From positions 32,808,022-32,872,021 of the forward strand of contig OX438749.1 in the NCBI GenBank assembly GCA_949316235.1: 64,000 nucleotides of DNA. Direction: 5' to 3'. Below are positions 63,674 through 64,000 of the stretch, piece by piece. The stretch is from Oegoconia quadripuncta. Lineage: Eukaryota; Arthropoda; Insecta; Lepidoptera; Autostichidae. A program made the translations under genes and the position numbers. Numbering within the stretch: position 1 is the stretch's first letter; each line of letters starts with the position of its first letter. The notes under the pieces are model-generated. The model searched no databases, was not told where the DNA came from, and saw only the letters and a list, made by a program, of their open reading frames with translations.

Positions 63674-64000
63674 GTAGGGGTACAGCCGGGCCCGCCAACC
63701 GCGCCCACCTCGCCGCGCTGCTGGTGCGCCACGCGCTGGCGCAGTGCCTGCCCTCCCCCTCCGCCCCCGCCTCCGCCTCCGCCTCCGCCTCACAGGTAGG
63801 GGTACAGCCGGGCCCGCCAACCGCGCCCACCTCGCCGCGCTGCTGGTGCGCCACGCGCTGGCGCAGTGCCTGCCCTCCCCCTCCGCCCCCGCCTCCGCCT
63901 CCGCCTCACAGGTAGGGGTACAGCCGGGCCCGCCAACCGCGCCCACCTCGCCGCGCTGCTGGTGCGCCACGCGCTGGCGCAGTGCCTGCCCTCCCCCTCC
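63571..64000 (+). repeat. 116/122-bp tandem repeat of the codanin exon end and donor
   Basis: The unit starts CGGGCCCGCCAACCGCGCCC, runs through GCGCAGTGCCTGCCCTCCCC, a (GCCTCC)n stretch and TCACAG|GTAGGGGTACAGC. Copies start at 63571, 63687, 63809 and 63925, so periods are 116, 122 and 116; the second copy has one extra GCCTCC. The array runs off the window, so the total copy number is unknown. Confidence 0.95.

Overview
The window is nuclear DNA of an animal with short exons in a large AT-rich, transposon-filled background. Protein similarity by eye and the repeat set (tRNA-derived SINEs, non-LTR retrotransposon tails, PIF/Harbinger and mariner remnants) point to a moth or butterfly (Lepidoptera). 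I cannot name the species. There are no bacterial-type operons, rRNA or CRISPR. All calls come from reading the sequence; no database search was run.

Two host genes lie on the + strand. (1) Son of sevenless (Sos), the Ras guanine-nucleotide exchange factor, occupies about 4.7-39.2 kb as 20 coding exons. The N-terminal half (histone-fold, DH, PH and the start of REM) lies upstream of the window. The window holds the end of the REM domain, the whole Cdc25 catalytic domain and a long proline-rich tail with Drk/Grb2 SH3-binding motifs. The intron phases agree at all 19 junctions and give 786 codons plus a stop. (2) The 5' part of the codanin-1 gene (CDAN1; Drosophila discs lost/dlt) starts at 56,011 and runs off the right edge with four exons visible. 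Codanin-1 is a cytoplasmic ASF1-binding protein that restrains histone delivery.

The most unusual feature is in Sos. The last 60 nt of the Cdc25 exon at 8438-8620, its 5' splice site and the first 36 nt of the intron form a 96-bp unit repeated 31 times (8561-11536). This leaves 31 near-identical, competing, in-frame splice donors. The codanin exon at 63490 does the same on a smaller scale: a 116/122-bp unit containing the exon end and its donor is present at least four times and runs off the window. A second oddity is an in-frame TAG in the last Sos exon, followed by 53 open proline-rich codons in the same frame.

Region by region: 1-4.7 kb is Sos intron made of LINE, SINE and MITE copies. 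4.7-39.2 kb is Sos, with introns packed with nested transposons. Examples are a Harbinger MITE inside a SINE at 20.5 kb, a MADF-domain-bearing TIR element inside another MITE at 35.1-36.6 kb, and a reverse-transcriptase LINE at 33.7-35.0 kb. 39.2-56.0 kb is a gene-poor intergenic stretch with scattered repeats. 56.0-64.0 kb is codanin-1, whose third intron holds a large foldback element at 61.2-63.1 kb. Tandem arrays recur throughout, with units of 15, 21, 39, 40, 96 and 116 bp. Several start at or just after Sos or codanin splice donors.
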